From Balneolaceae bacterium UBA1514 (GTDB taxonomy: Bacteria > Bacteroidota > Rhodothermia > Balneolales > Balneolaceae), in assembly GCA_002323515.1 (NCBI GenBank), contig DCQQ01000013.1, positions 19,436 through 53,500 of the forward strand: a DNA stretch of 34,065 bases, in the 5' to 3' direction. The translations under genes and the position numbers were made by a program. The notes beneath the pieces were generated by a model that did not search any database, was not told the DNA's origin, and was given only the letters and a program-made list of their open reading frames with translations. Positions 9,077-18,434 of this stretch are shown piece by piece (position 1 is the first letter of the stretch; every line of letters begins with the position of its first letter).

Positions 9077-10318
9077 TTAGTACTTTGGATGAATGATAAA
9101 GTATTTTTTTACAGGCTCGGTTAACGCAATGATACTTTTTGTATCCGCAGCTTTAGAAAATTCGATCGCTACCTCGTTATCGAGTATCCAAATACTATCA
9201 TTTTTATACTTATAAGCCTCTGAGGTGCTATATTCGGTTCGAATATAGTATTTCATACTCCCATCATCATTAGGGAGCCCATTTTTATCAAGATAGTTAC
9301 GGGTTAATTCGTGTATTTTCTGATGTGTGCTTTTTCCTGGTTTTTTATCAAAAAAGTTAGCATGGAATAAATTTCGATTCAAAAAGCGATGACTTAAATC
9401 CGATAAAATAGGGTCTTTAGAATTCTGCCAAGCTTTAATGCTTTGGTATACATCATAATCGTCCAATTGAGCATATGCTTCAATCACGGAGGAAAAAATA
9501 TGTTTTTCTGCAGACGGTTGCTCACGTAAAAAATAATCTAGTTGAGCACTTCCACTGGGTAATGGCTCTCCCTGTGCGAACAAATAGCTCACCCGGTTGA
9601 AAATTGATCTAATAAGGGAATCGGCACTTAACACGGTTTTGTGTAGATATACTTGCATGTACATTAAACGCCTAGAAATAATATAGTTCTCGATGGCATA
9701 TATACCTTTTCGCTCAATAACAATATTCCCTTTATGGACTCGCATAGTTTTAAGTATGCGTTGAATACCCACAGAGCCTTCAGAAACACCCGTAAAAAAA
9801 CTATCCCTTTTTAGATAATCTAATCGATCTAAATCGAGCTGTGATGACACTAGTTGATGTAAAAATTTCTTAGGATGTTGATCGGTGAATATTTCAATAG
9901 CCGTGTTAAGTGCCCCATCAAACTGGTTGTTTAATTCGTGCATAATAGCTAAACTCATCATCTCGTGATTAAATTCACTAAGAAGGGAATGCTCTAGCGT
10001 ATGGGATAAGGGGCCATGCCCAACATCGTGTAACAGTAATGCAATTAGGGTACCTTCGTATTCCTGATTGCTAATGGTGGTATCTTTCTCACGTAGATTA
10101 TTTAGAACTCGTTGTCCCAATTCTAAGGCTCCTAAGGCATGTGAGAAACGAGAATGTTCTGCTGCTGGAAATACTAAATACCCCAATCCCAATTGGCGAA
10201 TACGACGTAATCGTTGAACATAGGGATGATCTATTAATTGAAGAACAGTACCCTTTGGTACAGAAATAAAGCCGTGAACGGGGTCATTAAAAATTTTATA
10301 GCGGGTGCTTTTATCCAT
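9077..10318 (-). CDS. HD-domain phosphohydrolase (SAMHD1/dGTPase-like)
   Basis: This 413-residue cytosolic protein belongs to the HD metal-dependent phosphohydrolases related to SAMHD1 and YwfO/dGTPases. The N-terminus (FNDPVHGFISVP, then VQRLRRIRQLGLGYLVFPAAEHSRFSH) is a signature of this subgroup. Metal ligands would be His60, the His97-Asp98 doublet in LLLHDVGHGPLSH, and an Asp in SSQLDLDRLDY (about 161-167). Relatives hydrolyse dNTPs to nucleosides, so a dNTP-pool role is plausible, and the thyA-folA pair next door fits that. Substrate is an inference; some relatives act on other nucleotides. The thioesterase gene lies 5 nt upstream, so the two are probably cotranscribed. Confidence 0.85.
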   Translation of the reverse strand: MDKSTRYKIFNDPVHGFISVPKGTVLQLIDHPYVQRLRRIRQLGLGYLVFPAAEHSRFSHALGALELGQRVLNNLREKDTTISNQEYEGTLIALLLHDVGHGPLSHTLEHSLLSEFNHEMMSLAIMHELNNQFDGALNTAIEIFTDQHPKKFLHQLVSSQLDLDRLDYLKRDSFFTGVSEGSVGIQRILKTMRVHKGNIVIERKGIYAIENYIISRRLMYMQVYLHKTVLSADSLIRSIFNRVSYLFAQGEPLPSGSAQLDYFLREQPSAEKHIFSSVIEAYAQLDDYDVYQSIKAWQNSKDPILSDLSHRFLNRNLFHANFFDKKPGKSTHQKIHELTRNYLDKNGLPNDDGSMKYYIRTEYSTSEAYKYKNDSIWILDNEVAIEFSKAADTKSIIALTEPVKKYFIIHPKY

Positions 10319-10323
10319 ATTAC

Positions 10324-10767
10324 TTAACTAGGATTGGTAGATAATAAATAGTTGGAAAGCACATCGGAAGCAGGAATACGAGTAGGGCGTTGAGTTTGTG
10401 AGTCGAACCAAACTCCCATTGTTTCAGCGGTAGAACATAATCTATTAGTATTCAAACTGTAGACTGCTTGTAAAGCATGGACTCGGGCTGCATCAATCCG
10501 TAATAAACCGCTACCAATGAGTAAAGTATCGGGATAAAGGATGGGGGCGAGGTACTCAATGGTAGATTTTCGTAGCACAAAACTTCGTTTTTTTTCTAAA
10601 TCCTCTATCCATTCGGGTATTTCTTGAAGCACCTGTATTCTGGCTTCTTCGAAATAGCTGTTGAATAAAGCGTTATTGACATGAGATAAGGAGTCCATAT
10701 CATTAAAGCGTACTGATACTTCTGTCCAATGTGGAAAATAATCAGGTGTGTATTGTTTAGGTACCAT
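10324..10767 (-). CDS. Acyl-CoA thioesterase, 4HBT hotdog family
   Basis: The 147-residue protein has the hotdog thioesterase fold of the 4-hydroxybenzoyl-CoA thioesterase/YbgC type. The defining stretch runs VRFNDMDSLSHVNNALFNSYF (19-39), in which Asp25 aligns with the catalytic Asp of the family and His29-Val-Asn-Asn is the conserved following segment. The length is normal and no extra domain is present. Such enzymes hydrolyse acyl-CoA or acyl-ACP thioesters in the cytosol; the substrate cannot be predicted. It is the first gene of a two-gene minus-strand unit and is divergent from the M42 peptidase gene. Confidence 0.85.
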   Translation of the reverse strand: MVPKQYTPDYFPHWTEVSVRFNDMDSLSHVNNALFNSYFEEARIQVLQEIPEWIEDLEKKRSFVLRKSTIEYLAPILYPDTLLIGSGLLRIDAARVHALQAVYSLNTNRLCSTAETMGVWFDSQTQRPTRIPASDVLSNYLLSTNPS

Positions 10768-10861
10768 AAATAATGAAGAATTATACTTACATAGAAGGAG
10801 CTGAAATATGTATATTATAGAAATATAAACACCTAGTTAAGGTAACCCAATTTTATCACAA
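10768..10861. promoter_or_regulatory. Divergent intergenic region with SD-led hexapeptide ORF
   Basis: This 94-bp AT-rich spacer separates the divergent thioesterase and M42 peptidase genes and must hold both promoters. On the minus strand, TATAAT (complement of 10814-10819) is a possible -10 box. On the plus strand an AGAAGGAG Shine-Dalgarno sequence (10793-10800) sits 7 nt before ATG 10808, which opens only six codons (MYIIEI, stop 10826-10828). The real M42 start at 10862 has no such site. Assignments are tentative. Confidence 0.3.
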
Positions 10862-11938
10862 ATGATTATACCATTGGCACCCGAATTTTTAGAATCCTTG
10901 TTAACCACTCCAAGTCCAACCGGTTATGAAGCGGCTGGTGTGAGAGTTTGGAAGGAATATGTAGAGGAATTTGCTGACGAGGTCTTTACCGATGCTTATG
11001 GGTCTTGTGCTGCCAAAGTTTTAACGGACAAAGACGCACAAACCGTACTATTAGAGGCCCATTGTGACGAGATTGGAATGGTTGTTCAGCATATTACTGA
11101 GCAAGGCTTTGTGTATGTGAATAAATTAGGAGGCAGCGATTCGACGATCGCTCGAGCTAAAAAAGTGATCATTCATAACCGAAATTCAAAAGTTGTTGGA
11201 GTAGCTGGCAATACTGCAATTCACTTACAAAATCAAAAAAATGGTGGCGGTAAAGAACCTGCCTGGAAAGATATTTATATCGATATTGGTGTTAGCTCTA
11301 AAGAAGAAGCCCTTGAATTAGTTCAAGTGGGAGATCCTATTACCTACGAGGACAACTTCGAATATTTAAACGATCACATTCTAACTGCAAGAGCATTTGA
11401 TAATAGAATTGGTGGATATATTATTGCACAGGTGTTGCGAATGCTCAAAAGTATTTCCAAAGATTTGCAGGTAAATGTAGTTGCGGTTAATTCTGTTCAA
11501 GAGGAAGTAGGGGGCTTTGGTGCTCGCATGATGAGCTATCGTTTAGATCCAGATTTAGCCCTTGTAACCGATGTCACGCATGCTACAGATTCTCCAGGTA
11601 TAGATCAGAAAGAACACGGTACCGTTAAGTTAAGCCATGGTCCAAGTATACAGCACGGTGGAGCAAATCATCCAAATGTGGTCCGTTATCTCGAGGAAAT
11701 TGCGCAAAAACATAATATTCTAGTTCAGCACGAGGCAACTAGTGTAAGAACTGGTACTGACACGGATAGTATTTTCTACCAAAAAACAGGCATACCTTCT
11801 GCATTACTTTCACTACCATTGCGTTATATGCATTCACCGGTTGAGATTTGTTCTATGCAAGATGTTGATGCACTAATACAGCTTATGTATGAGTCTGTAG
11901 TAGGCTTAAAGGCTGATCAGCGTTTTACTATCCACTAA
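10862..11938 (+). CDS. M42 family metallo-aminopeptidase
   Basis: This 358-residue cytosolic enzyme belongs to peptidase family M42 (glutamyl or deblocking aminopeptidases, tetrahedral TET complexes) and probably trims peptides from proteolysis. Metal and catalytic residues follow the family order: His67 and Asp69 in EAHCDEIG, bridging Asp180 in ARAFDNRIG, Glu214-Glu215 in SVQEEVGGFGA, Asp237 in VTDVTH, and His324 in RYMHSPVE. All are present, so it should be active. It could be annotated as an endoglucanase-like FrvX protein, but that name is historical. Its last 11 bp overlap the end of tsaC on the other strand. Confidence 0.9.
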   Translation: MIIPLAPEFLESLLTTPSPTGYEAAGVRVWKEYVEEFADEVFTDAYGSCAAKVLTDKDAQTVLLEAHCDEIGMVVQHITEQGFVYVNKLGGSDSTIARAKKVIIHNRNSKVVGVAGNTAIHLQNQKNGGGKEPAWKDIYIDIGVSSKEEALELVQVGDPITYEDNFEYLNDHILTARAFDNRIGGYIIAQVLRMLKSISKDLQVNVVAVNSVQEEVGGFGARMMSYRLDPDLALVTDVTHATDSPGIDQKEHGTVKLSHGPSIQHGGANHPNVVRYLEEIAQKHNILVQHEATSVRTGTDTDSIFYQKTGIPSALLSLPLRYMHSPVEICSMQDVDALIQLMYESVVGLKADQRFTIH

Positions 11939-12995
11939 TAGCTTTCTCAATTCTGTTAATAAGAGCATCTTTTAAGCTAGATGTGGCAGTCGATCGACGA
12001 ATATCTTGTACGAAAACATGTGTATAATTTTCTATGTCGGCGACTCTAAAGGTGTCGTATAGCAATTGCCCAAAACGTTCCCAGCTGTCTTCACAATCCA
12101 CTAAGTTGAAGCTTTGGATTAATTCTTGGAAAGAGAAAGTACCCTCAATAGCCTGAGCCTGATCAACAAGTTGAGTCTTATCTAGAAGTAAAAGAATACT
12201 GGTTGATGTTACCGCCCTCAGCTGATCAATAGACAAGAGCCATTGTACCCTAGCTTTAGGTGCGTAATGCCGGTATTTAAGCCCGGGACTTGGTAAAATT
12301 GGTATAGAACCAGTGCTATCTTGCTCAGCTTGGCTTGCAGAGTAATATTCGACTGAGCCAAATTCAGATAATTGCTGTTCGCTTATAGCCCCAGGACGGT
12401 AGATGATTATATCACTATGAGATGGCATTTTGGTATTGGCTGACACATTTTTTCTGGCAGTTGATAGGTTGTTGGTGCGACAGGTAATCACTGTTGACTC
12501 AAACCCTACGGTGCATACCCCTCCATCAAGTATCGGAAATGAAGGTCCGAAATCAGTCTGGACATGTTCTTTTTTTGTTGGGCTAGGAGTACCTGATAGA
12601 TTGGCACTCGGGCCAACTAGTGGCCCGGTTTTATGTAATAAATCTAAGCAGAGACTATGATTGGGCATTCGCACTGCAACAGTTTCTAAACCAGCTGTAA
12701 CCGCGTCAAGCACCTTTTTTTTTCGTGGAAGAATTAAGGTTAGTGGCCCTGGCCAAAATTTATTGATTATACTTAATTCTAATTTTGTTAATGGCTTGGA
12801 TATTTCACCTAATTGTTCAAGTGAACTAATATGGACAATGAGAGGATTATCAGTTGGACGCCGTTTAAGGGAAAATACTTCTTGTATTGCCTGTAGATTG
12901 GTTACATCAGCTGCAAGACCGTAAACGGTTTCTGTAGGAATAGCCACTACGCCACCTGAGCTCAAACGCTCTACCGCTTCTTTTATCCCCAACAT
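11928..12995 (-). CDS. tsaC: Threonylcarbamoyl-AMP synthase (Sua5 type)
   Basis: The enzyme makes L-threonylcarbamoyl-AMP from threonine, bicarbonate and ATP, the first step of t6A modification at position 37 of ANN-decoding tRNAs. The YrdC domain covers about 1-200, with IPTETVYGLAAD (19-30) and KRRPTDNPLIVHI (44-56), the conserved KxR and substrate-binding residues, and VGPSANLSG further on. A C-terminal Sua5 domain (about 240-350) follows a linker with the PSPGLKYRHYAPKA motif. At 355 residues this is the long Sua5 form, not the short TsaC. It starts 2 nt after the mfd stop, so the two are translationally close and likely cotranscribed. Confidence 0.93.
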   Translation of the reverse strand: MLGIKEAVERLSSGGVVAIPTETVYGLAADVTNLQAIQEVFSLKRRPTDNPLIVHISSLEQLGEISKPLTKLELSIINKFWPGPLTLILPRKKKVLDAVTAGLETVAVRMPNHSLCLDLLHKTGPLVGPSANLSGTPSPTKKEHVQTDFGPSFPILDGGVCTVGFESTVITCRTNNLSTARKNVSANTKMPSHSDIIIYRPGAISEQQLSEFGSVEYYSASQAEQDSTGSIPILPSPGLKYRHYAPKARVQWLLSIDQLRAVTSTSILLLLDKTQLVDQAQAIEGTFSFQELIQSFNLVDCEDSWERFGQLLYDTFRVADIENYTHVFVQDIRRSTATSSLKDALINRIEKAISG

Positions 12996-12997
12996 AG

Positions 12998-15900
12998 CTA
13001 TGGACCCTCTTGTATTTTTTTAAGTAAAGCGATAGCATCGGACAAACTATCGACATCCTCGAACATAAACCGTATAGCATCATCTTTTTGAATGATGGTA
13101 TGATTATCACCGAACACCTTCTTTATATGATTTAGCATATTGGTAAACAATGGGGCATCATAATAAGATCGGCCAAGTTCGCTTTTAACTTTTGGGCACA
13201 TACACCACATTTTACCCACTCGTATGGTGATCTTCACAAAATAAAAGCTGGAAGCATAATATTGTAGTTTTTTACTTTGCCATAATCGGGATGCTTCGAT
13301 AGGGAAGGGACCAAATCTGTCTTCAACTTCCGATTTCCAATCTTCAATTTCTTCGACTGTATTCGCTTTTGCTAATTTACGGTAGAGATTTAAACGTTCC
13401 ACATTATCGGTTACATACTGTTGTGGCAGTAATGCGGATTCATCCATTTCTATTTGTGTCTCCGGTGTGGATATTTTTTTCTCTCCACCCTCAAATAGAT
13501 GACTGAATTCATTCTCTTTCACTTCCTGCACGGCTTCATCCAAAATTTTGGTATATAACTCGAAGCCAATATCATTGATAAACCCACTTTGTTCTCCACC
13601 GAGTATGTCTCCTGCGCCTCTAATATCTAGATCACGCATGGCAATATTAAACCCTGACCCTAAATCTGAAAACTCTTCGAGTGCAATAAGCCTCTTACGA
13701 GCTTCTGGGGTTAGTTGGTCAATTGGGCGCGTGATTAAATAGCAGAAAGCTTTACGATTAGAACGGCCTACTCTACCTCGAAGCTGATGCAATTCGGCTA
13801 GGCCAAAACGGTCAGCATCATTAATGATTATTGTGTTAGCATTGCTGATGTCAATACCATTTTCTACAATATTGGTTGAGATCAATACATCAAATCGATG
13901 CCGGTAAAAATCTTGAATTATTTTTTCCAATTCAGACGCTTTCATCTGTCCGTGAGCATACCTGACTCTAATCTCTGGGACCAACGAATGGATCATATGA
14001 GCCATTTCTTCGATATTACTTACCCGATTATGAATAAAAAAAGCTTGACCCCCACGAGAAATTTCTTGTACTAGACCATCCCTAATAAGTGCTTCATCAA
14101 AGGAATGGATTTCGGTTTGAACCGGACGTCTATTGGGTGGTGGTGTTGTTATAATGCTCAAATCCCGTGCACCCATAAGAGAGAACTGTAAGGTTCTTGG
14201 GATAGGAGTTGCAGTGAGTGTAAGTACATCAACAGTAGCTTTTAACGCTTTTAATTTCTCCTTTGCTGATACTCCAAATCGTTGTTCCTCATCAATGATT
14301 ATTAATCCTAAATCTTTGAATGAGATATCTTTGGATAGTATTCTATGGGTACCAATTAGAATATCTACATCACCAGCACTCACGCCTTTGAGTATATTTT
14401 TTTGTTCTTTAGTACTCTTAAACCTGGATAATGCCTCCACCTTAACAGGGAAGTCATTCATTCTTTTACTAAATGTTTTGAGATGCTGATCGGCTAATAG
14501 AGTGGTAGGTACGAGTACTGCAACCTGCTTATTATCCATAACTGCTTTGAAAGCAGAGCGAATAGCTACTTCTGTTTTTCCAAAGCCAACATCACCACAG
14601 ACCAAACGGTCCATGGGTTGCTCATTCATCATGTCTTCTTTCACTGCTTTTATGGCCGTGTCTTGGTCTTGGGTTTCTTCAAATTCAAACCGAGCTTCCA
14701 TTTCAACCTGCCACGCATTATCAGCCGAATAGGCATAAGCTTTTTGCAGTTTTCTCTTGGCATATAACTCAATGAGTTCGCGAGCAATATCCTTAACCTT
14801 TTTTCTTGTTTGTGATTTCTTACGCGCCCATTCACCCGATCCTAGTATAGTAACCTTAGGAGCCATGCCTTCTTTTGCGGAGTATTTTTGAAGCTTATGT
14901 AAGCTACTAACATTCACGTAAAGGGTAGAATCTTTTTGATATTGTACTACGACTACTTCTTGAATTACTCCTTTTACCTCAATTTTCTTAAAGCCTGAGA
15001 ACTTTCCAATTCCATAATCTACATGTACTACATAATCACCTAGGTTCAGGTCGTAGATTTCTTTGAATGATATGCCACCGGAATACCTTCTTTTTTTAAT
15101 TTTAGGTCGATGATATCGGTTAAATATCTGATGATCGGTGTATACGGCTATTCTTAGACTATCTAATATAAAACCTTTACTCAACGACTGACTTAATAAG
15201 GCATAAGTATGGCTTGGATTCGTTGCAGGCAATAATTCTTCGAATCGTTCAACTTGTCCTTGATTGTCACAACAAATATGGGTGGTGAACCCATTTATAG
15301 ACTGTCGCTCGATATCCTCTATGACCTGCTTTACGATTCCGTTAAAATCGGGTTGAGGGCGTGCACCAAAAGAAAGAATCTGGTCATAATCTGTGACTTT
15401 GTTAAAACCTGTATAAGACATTGTAATGGCTTTTTGGAGTAAATTTTCCTTGAATGATTCTGCCTTTAGAAACATGTGTTCTGGAGATACCTCATGTTCA
15501 TTTGAATTGAAACGGTCAAGAGCGTCATCGTAAAGTGTCGTGAGACGACTCGTAATTAGAGACACGTCCTTTATAATGAAATGCACTTTTTCAGGTAAGA
15601 ATTGCAAAAAACTTTTTAGACTTTCTTGCTGTACGTTTGAAATATCAGGAACAATTGAAACTCGGTCTAGAAAGGCTACTGAGCGTTGAGAATCGGCATC
15701 GAATTCACGTATACTTTCGATCTCATTACCGAAGAATTCAATGCGGATTGGATATTCACCTGAATAAGGATAAATATCTAATATACCTCCACGAATCGCC
15801 ATTTCACCTGGCTCATCTACAAAGCGTACATTTTGATATCCTTGCAGTGCTAAATGTTCCTGAATATCTTGAAATTCATATTCCTGCGATCTTTCGAGTG

Positions 15901-16357
15901 CGAGCTTAGCTGATTGAAAGGCTTCAGGATCCTGTACAAAATCAAAGAGTCCTTCTGCTGAACAGAGGATGATAGAGGCATCTCGTTCAGTAATTTTTTG
16001 CAGCACTTCGGTCCGCTGAACCATTGCACTTGCATCAACAATAGCGCCTTGATCATAGGGCCTTCGTTGAAGAGATGGAAAGCTATGTACTTTTTCTACG
16101 CCCAATTCAAACAAGTCACTCTCTACAATCCTCATTTCTTCATCGTTTTCACATAGGTAAATCAAAGGCACTGAATGGTCTAGTCCTGCCATTAAAAATG
16201 AGAGTAAAGAACCTACTGCTTGTTCTAACTCTATTATGATTGGCCTTTCTAAACTAGAGCTCGCAGACACTGATTCTTTGATAATCCGGTAGTACTGTTG
16301 AAAGGAGGAATATTGGACAATCTCTTTCAAAAGACTCAACGTAGCGTTATTACTCAT
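12998..16357 (-). CDS. mfd: Transcription-repair coupling factor Mfd
   Basis: Mfd removes RNA polymerase stalled at DNA lesions and recruits the UvrA/B repair machinery. The 1119-residue length is normal. Order of regions: UvrB-like N-terminal module (about 1-370, with DEPGEMAIRGGILDIYP at 181-197), a linker, the CarD-like RNA polymerase-interacting domain (about 430-500, GDYVVHVDYGIGKF), and the two RecA-like motor domains. The latter carry Walker A GDVGFGKT (588-595), Walker B IIDEEQ (687-692), LTATPIPRTL and QLRGRVGRS. A C-terminal TRCF domain (about 960-1070) completes it. It lies 2 nt downstream of batA and 2 nt upstream of tsaC. Nothing appears truncated. Confidence 0.96.
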   Translation of the reverse strand: MSNNATLSLLKEIVQYSSFQQYYRIIKESVSASSSLERPIIIELEQAVGSLLSFLMAGLDHSVPLIYLCENDEEMRIVESDLFELGVEKVHSFPSLQRRPYDQGAIVDASAMVQRTEVLQKITERDASIILCSAEGLFDFVQDPEAFQSAKLALERSQEYEFQDIQEHLALQGYQNVRFVDEPGEMAIRGGILDIYPYSGEYPIRIEFFGNEIESIREFDADSQRSVAFLDRVSIVPDISNVQQESLKSFLQFLPEKVHFIIKDVSLITSRLTTLYDDALDRFNSNEHEVSPEHMFLKAESFKENLLQKAITMSYTGFNKVTDYDQILSFGARPQPDFNGIVKQVIEDIERQSINGFTTHICCDNQGQVERFEELLPATNPSHTYALLSQSLSKGFILDSLRIAVYTDHQIFNRYHRPKIKKRRYSGGISFKEIYDLNLGDYVVHVDYGIGKFSGFKKIEVKGVIQEVVVVQYQKDSTLYVNVSSLHKLQKYSAKEGMAPKVTILGSGEWARKKSQTRKKVKDIARELIELYAKRKLQKAYAYSADNAWQVEMEARFEFEETQDQDTAIKAVKEDMMNEQPMDRLVCGDVGFGKTEVAIRSAFKAVMDNKQVAVLVPTTLLADQHLKTFSKRMNDFPVKVEALSRFKSTKEQKNILKGVSAGDVDILIGTHRILSKDISFKDLGLIIIDEEQRFGVSAKEKLKALKATVDVLTLTATPIPRTLQFSLMGARDLSIITTPPPNRRPVQTEIHSFDEALIRDGLVQEISRGGQAFFIHNRVSNIEEMAHMIHSLVPEIRVRYAHGQMKASELEKIIQDFYRHRFDVLISTNIVENGIDISNANTIIINDADRFGLAELHQLRGRVGRSNRKAFCYLITRPIDQLTPEARKRLIALEEFSDLGSGFNIAMRDLDIRGAGDILGGEQSGFINDIGFELYTKILDEAVQEVKENEFSHLFEGGEKKISTPETQIEMDESALLPQQYVTDNVERLNLYRKLAKANTVEEIEDWKSEVEDRFGPFPIEASRLWQSKKLQYYASSFYFVKITIRVGKMWCMCPKVKSELGRSYYDAPLFTNMLNHIKKVFGDNHTIIQKDDAIRFMFEDVDSLSDAIALLKKIQEGP

Positions 16358-16359
16358 TT

Positions 16360-17358
16360 CTAGACCTCAACTATTGACCTCAGAACAAGCTGCCTCAGAA
16401 GAAAGTGGCTAGCCATGAATAGCAGGCTTAATGCTAAATATACCGGGTAAAGATCAGTGTAATCTGTGTAGGTAATTTCTTCTACTTTTGTCCGTTCAAG
16501 GTCATCTATTTCCTGATAAATCCTAAGTAGTTCTTGTGAATCGGTCGCTCTGTAATACTTCCCGCCAGTTAACTCAGCAACACGTTCTAACATGTCTTCA
16601 TCAATATCTACCTGTACATTTCGATATCTACGACCGAAAATAGGATCATCAACAGGATATGGAGCGGTTCCTCGCGTTCCTGCCCCAATTGTGTATATTT
16701 TAATATCATAGGCTAAAGCAAGATCCGCTGCGGTTACGGGGTCAATTTCACCGGCATTGTTTTGCCCATCGGTGAGTAGAATGATGACTTTACTTTTGGC
16801 TTCACTATCTTTTAGTCTATTGACAGAGGTTGCAATACCCATTCCAATGGCGGTTCCGTCTTGAATTACACCCATTTCAACCTCATTAATTAGTTCTTTT
16901 AGAAGTCGGTAGTCTAGTGTTGGGGGGCAAACAGTGAAACTTTGCATAGCAAAAGAAACCAAACCAATGCGATCTGAAATACGCTGATCGATAAACTCTT
17001 TGGCAACTTCTCTTGAGGCTTCAAATCTGTTTGGCTTCAAATCTTCGGCTTTCATTGACGATGAAATATCTAAAGCCAACACAATATCGATACCTTCTGC
17101 ATTACGCTCAACAGTGGTTAATTGCTCTTGTGGTCGAGCTAGGGCATAAATTAAACAAACAAGGCCGAGTATAAAGAACAATTGTTCAAGCCAATGTAGG
17201 TATTGCTTGCCATTACCGGGTAAGTTTTTGAACGACAGTGTATCTGAAAATAAGAGAGCGGGTCGTCTCTGGCGAATAAAACGATATAGATAGACGCTGA
17301 TAATAAACGGGATAATTAAGTAGGTCCAGAGCCATATTGGATTCGCAAATTCTATCAT
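16360..17358 (-). CDS. batA: VWA-domain membrane protein BatA
   Basis: BatA-type proteins are inner-membrane proteins with a von Willebrand factor A domain, found beside MoxR ATPases and DUF58 proteins and linked to envelope stress tolerance. This one has 332 residues: N-terminal transmembrane segments (about 8-27 and 58-75), a VWA domain (about 88-280) and a C-terminal hydrophobic segment (about 303-325). The MIDAS metal site is intact: Asp97-x-Ser99-x-Ser101, Thr169 in DGTA and Asp197 in LLTDGQNN. The gene overlaps the upstream gene by 4 nt (ATGA) and precedes mfd by 2 nt. No second VWA gene (batB) or TPR gene (batC) follows, unlike the fuller Bat operons of Bacteroides. Confidence 0.88.
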   Translation of the reverse strand: MIEFANPIWLWTYLIIPFIISVYLYRFIRQRRPALLFSDTLSFKNLPGNGKQYLHWLEQLFFILGLVCLIYALARPQEQLTTVERNAEGIDIVLALDISSSMKAEDLKPNRFEASREVAKEFIDQRISDRIGLVSFAMQSFTVCPPTLDYRLLKELINEVEMGVIQDGTAIGMGIATSVNRLKDSEAKSKVIILLTDGQNNAGEIDPVTAADLALAYDIKIYTIGAGTRGTAPYPVDDPIFGRRYRNVQVDIDEDMLERVAELTGGKYYRATDSQELLRIYQEIDDLERTKVEEITYTDYTDLYPVYLALSLLFMASHFLLRQLVLRSIVEV

Positions 17359-18434
17359 GTCAAAGAGTCTCCCGATTGAGTATTTTCAGGAAAATCATGA
17401 AGCTGTTCAAACTCTTTTTTGTGAGCTTGAAGGCGCCTTTGATGACGTTCTTCTAGTAGATTAAAGCAAACAAATGACTCCTCTAAGATGAACTGAATTT
17501 GTTCCTCGGTTGGTTTGAATTTGGCAAATTTGACTTGGTCTGCACTAATCAGTAGGCTTCCTATTTTATCAACGATAGAGCTTGATTCTACTATTTTGTT
17601 GAGGAATCCTAAGAGTTCTCGGGAGGTGGATTCTAAGGCTGGAAAGCCATAAAGCACTTCGTAATAACTGCGGAAAGCGTCACTGATACGAGAGTAATAG
17701 ATCTTAATGGCATCATCGGTTAGAGGGTAGTTGTCTTGTTGAATTTGTTGTAGTTTACGTTCCAGGATTTGCAGAGGGGATTCGTAAACAGGTAATTCTA
17801 TGGACGTATCAGGCTGGGTTAGTTTTTTTCTAGAACGATTATACCACCATATTTGTGCCAAACAAGCTGCGATGATTCCGATGAGTAAAGCATAGAACCA
17901 AGGATTAAAAAAGCTAAAATTCGGCTTAACTGGATTGAGCGTAAGAGAATCGCCACGTGAAATGATGGGTTCAAGCCTTGAGCTAAAAGGTAAAAGAATG
18001 GTGGGAACGGGTATGGATATAGTGTCTTCATTAACTTTGTATAATATCCGTAAGCCACTCAATTTTAGATCCTGATTTCCAAAATATTGAAATGTATACT
18101 GAACACTATCCTCTGTTGTGGATGATCCGTAACTGGCTTGAGAAAGAAAAAGAGTGGGAGGCAAGGAACTAGAATCTGGAAATATAATCTCATCTTCGAT
18201 ATCGGTTGGGGTAACCAGGACGATATTAAAAGGGGTCGAGATATGAATAGAATCCACCTCTGAATATATTCGTGGGCTTTTATTAAGTTGAAGTTGTGCT
18301 GGAATTTGGTTGTCGGTACTAAGCTGCGTTTGTGCATGAAGGGATATGGAGCCATAGTCATCCCATAAAATGCAAAAGCAAAGTATTGAGGTGATTCGCC
18401 AAAAACGAGTGTTCAAGGTTATTTTAGAGTACAT
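17355..18434 (-). CDS. Bat-locus membrane protein, DUF4381/BatD-like
   Basis: No precise family name is certain for this 359-residue protein. It begins with a hydrophobic signal or anchor segment (about 13-24) ending near SLHAQ. An extracytoplasmic beta-rich region follows (about 35-170), then a transmembrane helix (about 180-200, FYALLIGIIAACLAQIWW), and a cytosolic helical tail. The tail contains YYSRISDAFRSYYEVLYGFP followed by ALESTSRELLGFL (about 265-290), a pattern typical of the DUF4381-like partner encoded between DUF58 and batA in MoxR/Bat loci. The last 4 nt overlap the batA start, so the two are coupled. It probably forms a membrane complex with BatA. The promoter should lie within 18435-18778. 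Confidence 0.7.
   Translation of the reverse strand: MYSKITLNTRFWRITSILCFCILWDDYGSISLHAQTQLSTDNQIPAQLQLNKSPRIYSEVDSIHISTPFNIVLVTPTDIEDEIIFPDSSSLPPTLFLSQASYGSSTTEDSVQYTFQYFGNQDLKLSGLRILYKVNEDTISIPVPTILLPFSSRLEPIISRGDSLTLNPVKPNFSFFNPWFYALLIGIIAACLAQIWWYNRSRKKLTQPDTSIELPVYESPLQILERKLQQIQQDNYPLTDDAIKIYYSRISDAFRSYYEVLYGFPALESTSRELLGFLNKIVESSSIVDKIGSLLISADQVKFAKFKPTEEQIQFILEESFVCFNLLEERHQRRLQAHKKEFEQLHDFPENTQSGDSLT

Noticed and set aside
14133..14489. 118-codon plus-strand ORF inside mfd
   Set aside because: It is antisense to the conserved helicase motor domain of mfd and has no supporting features.
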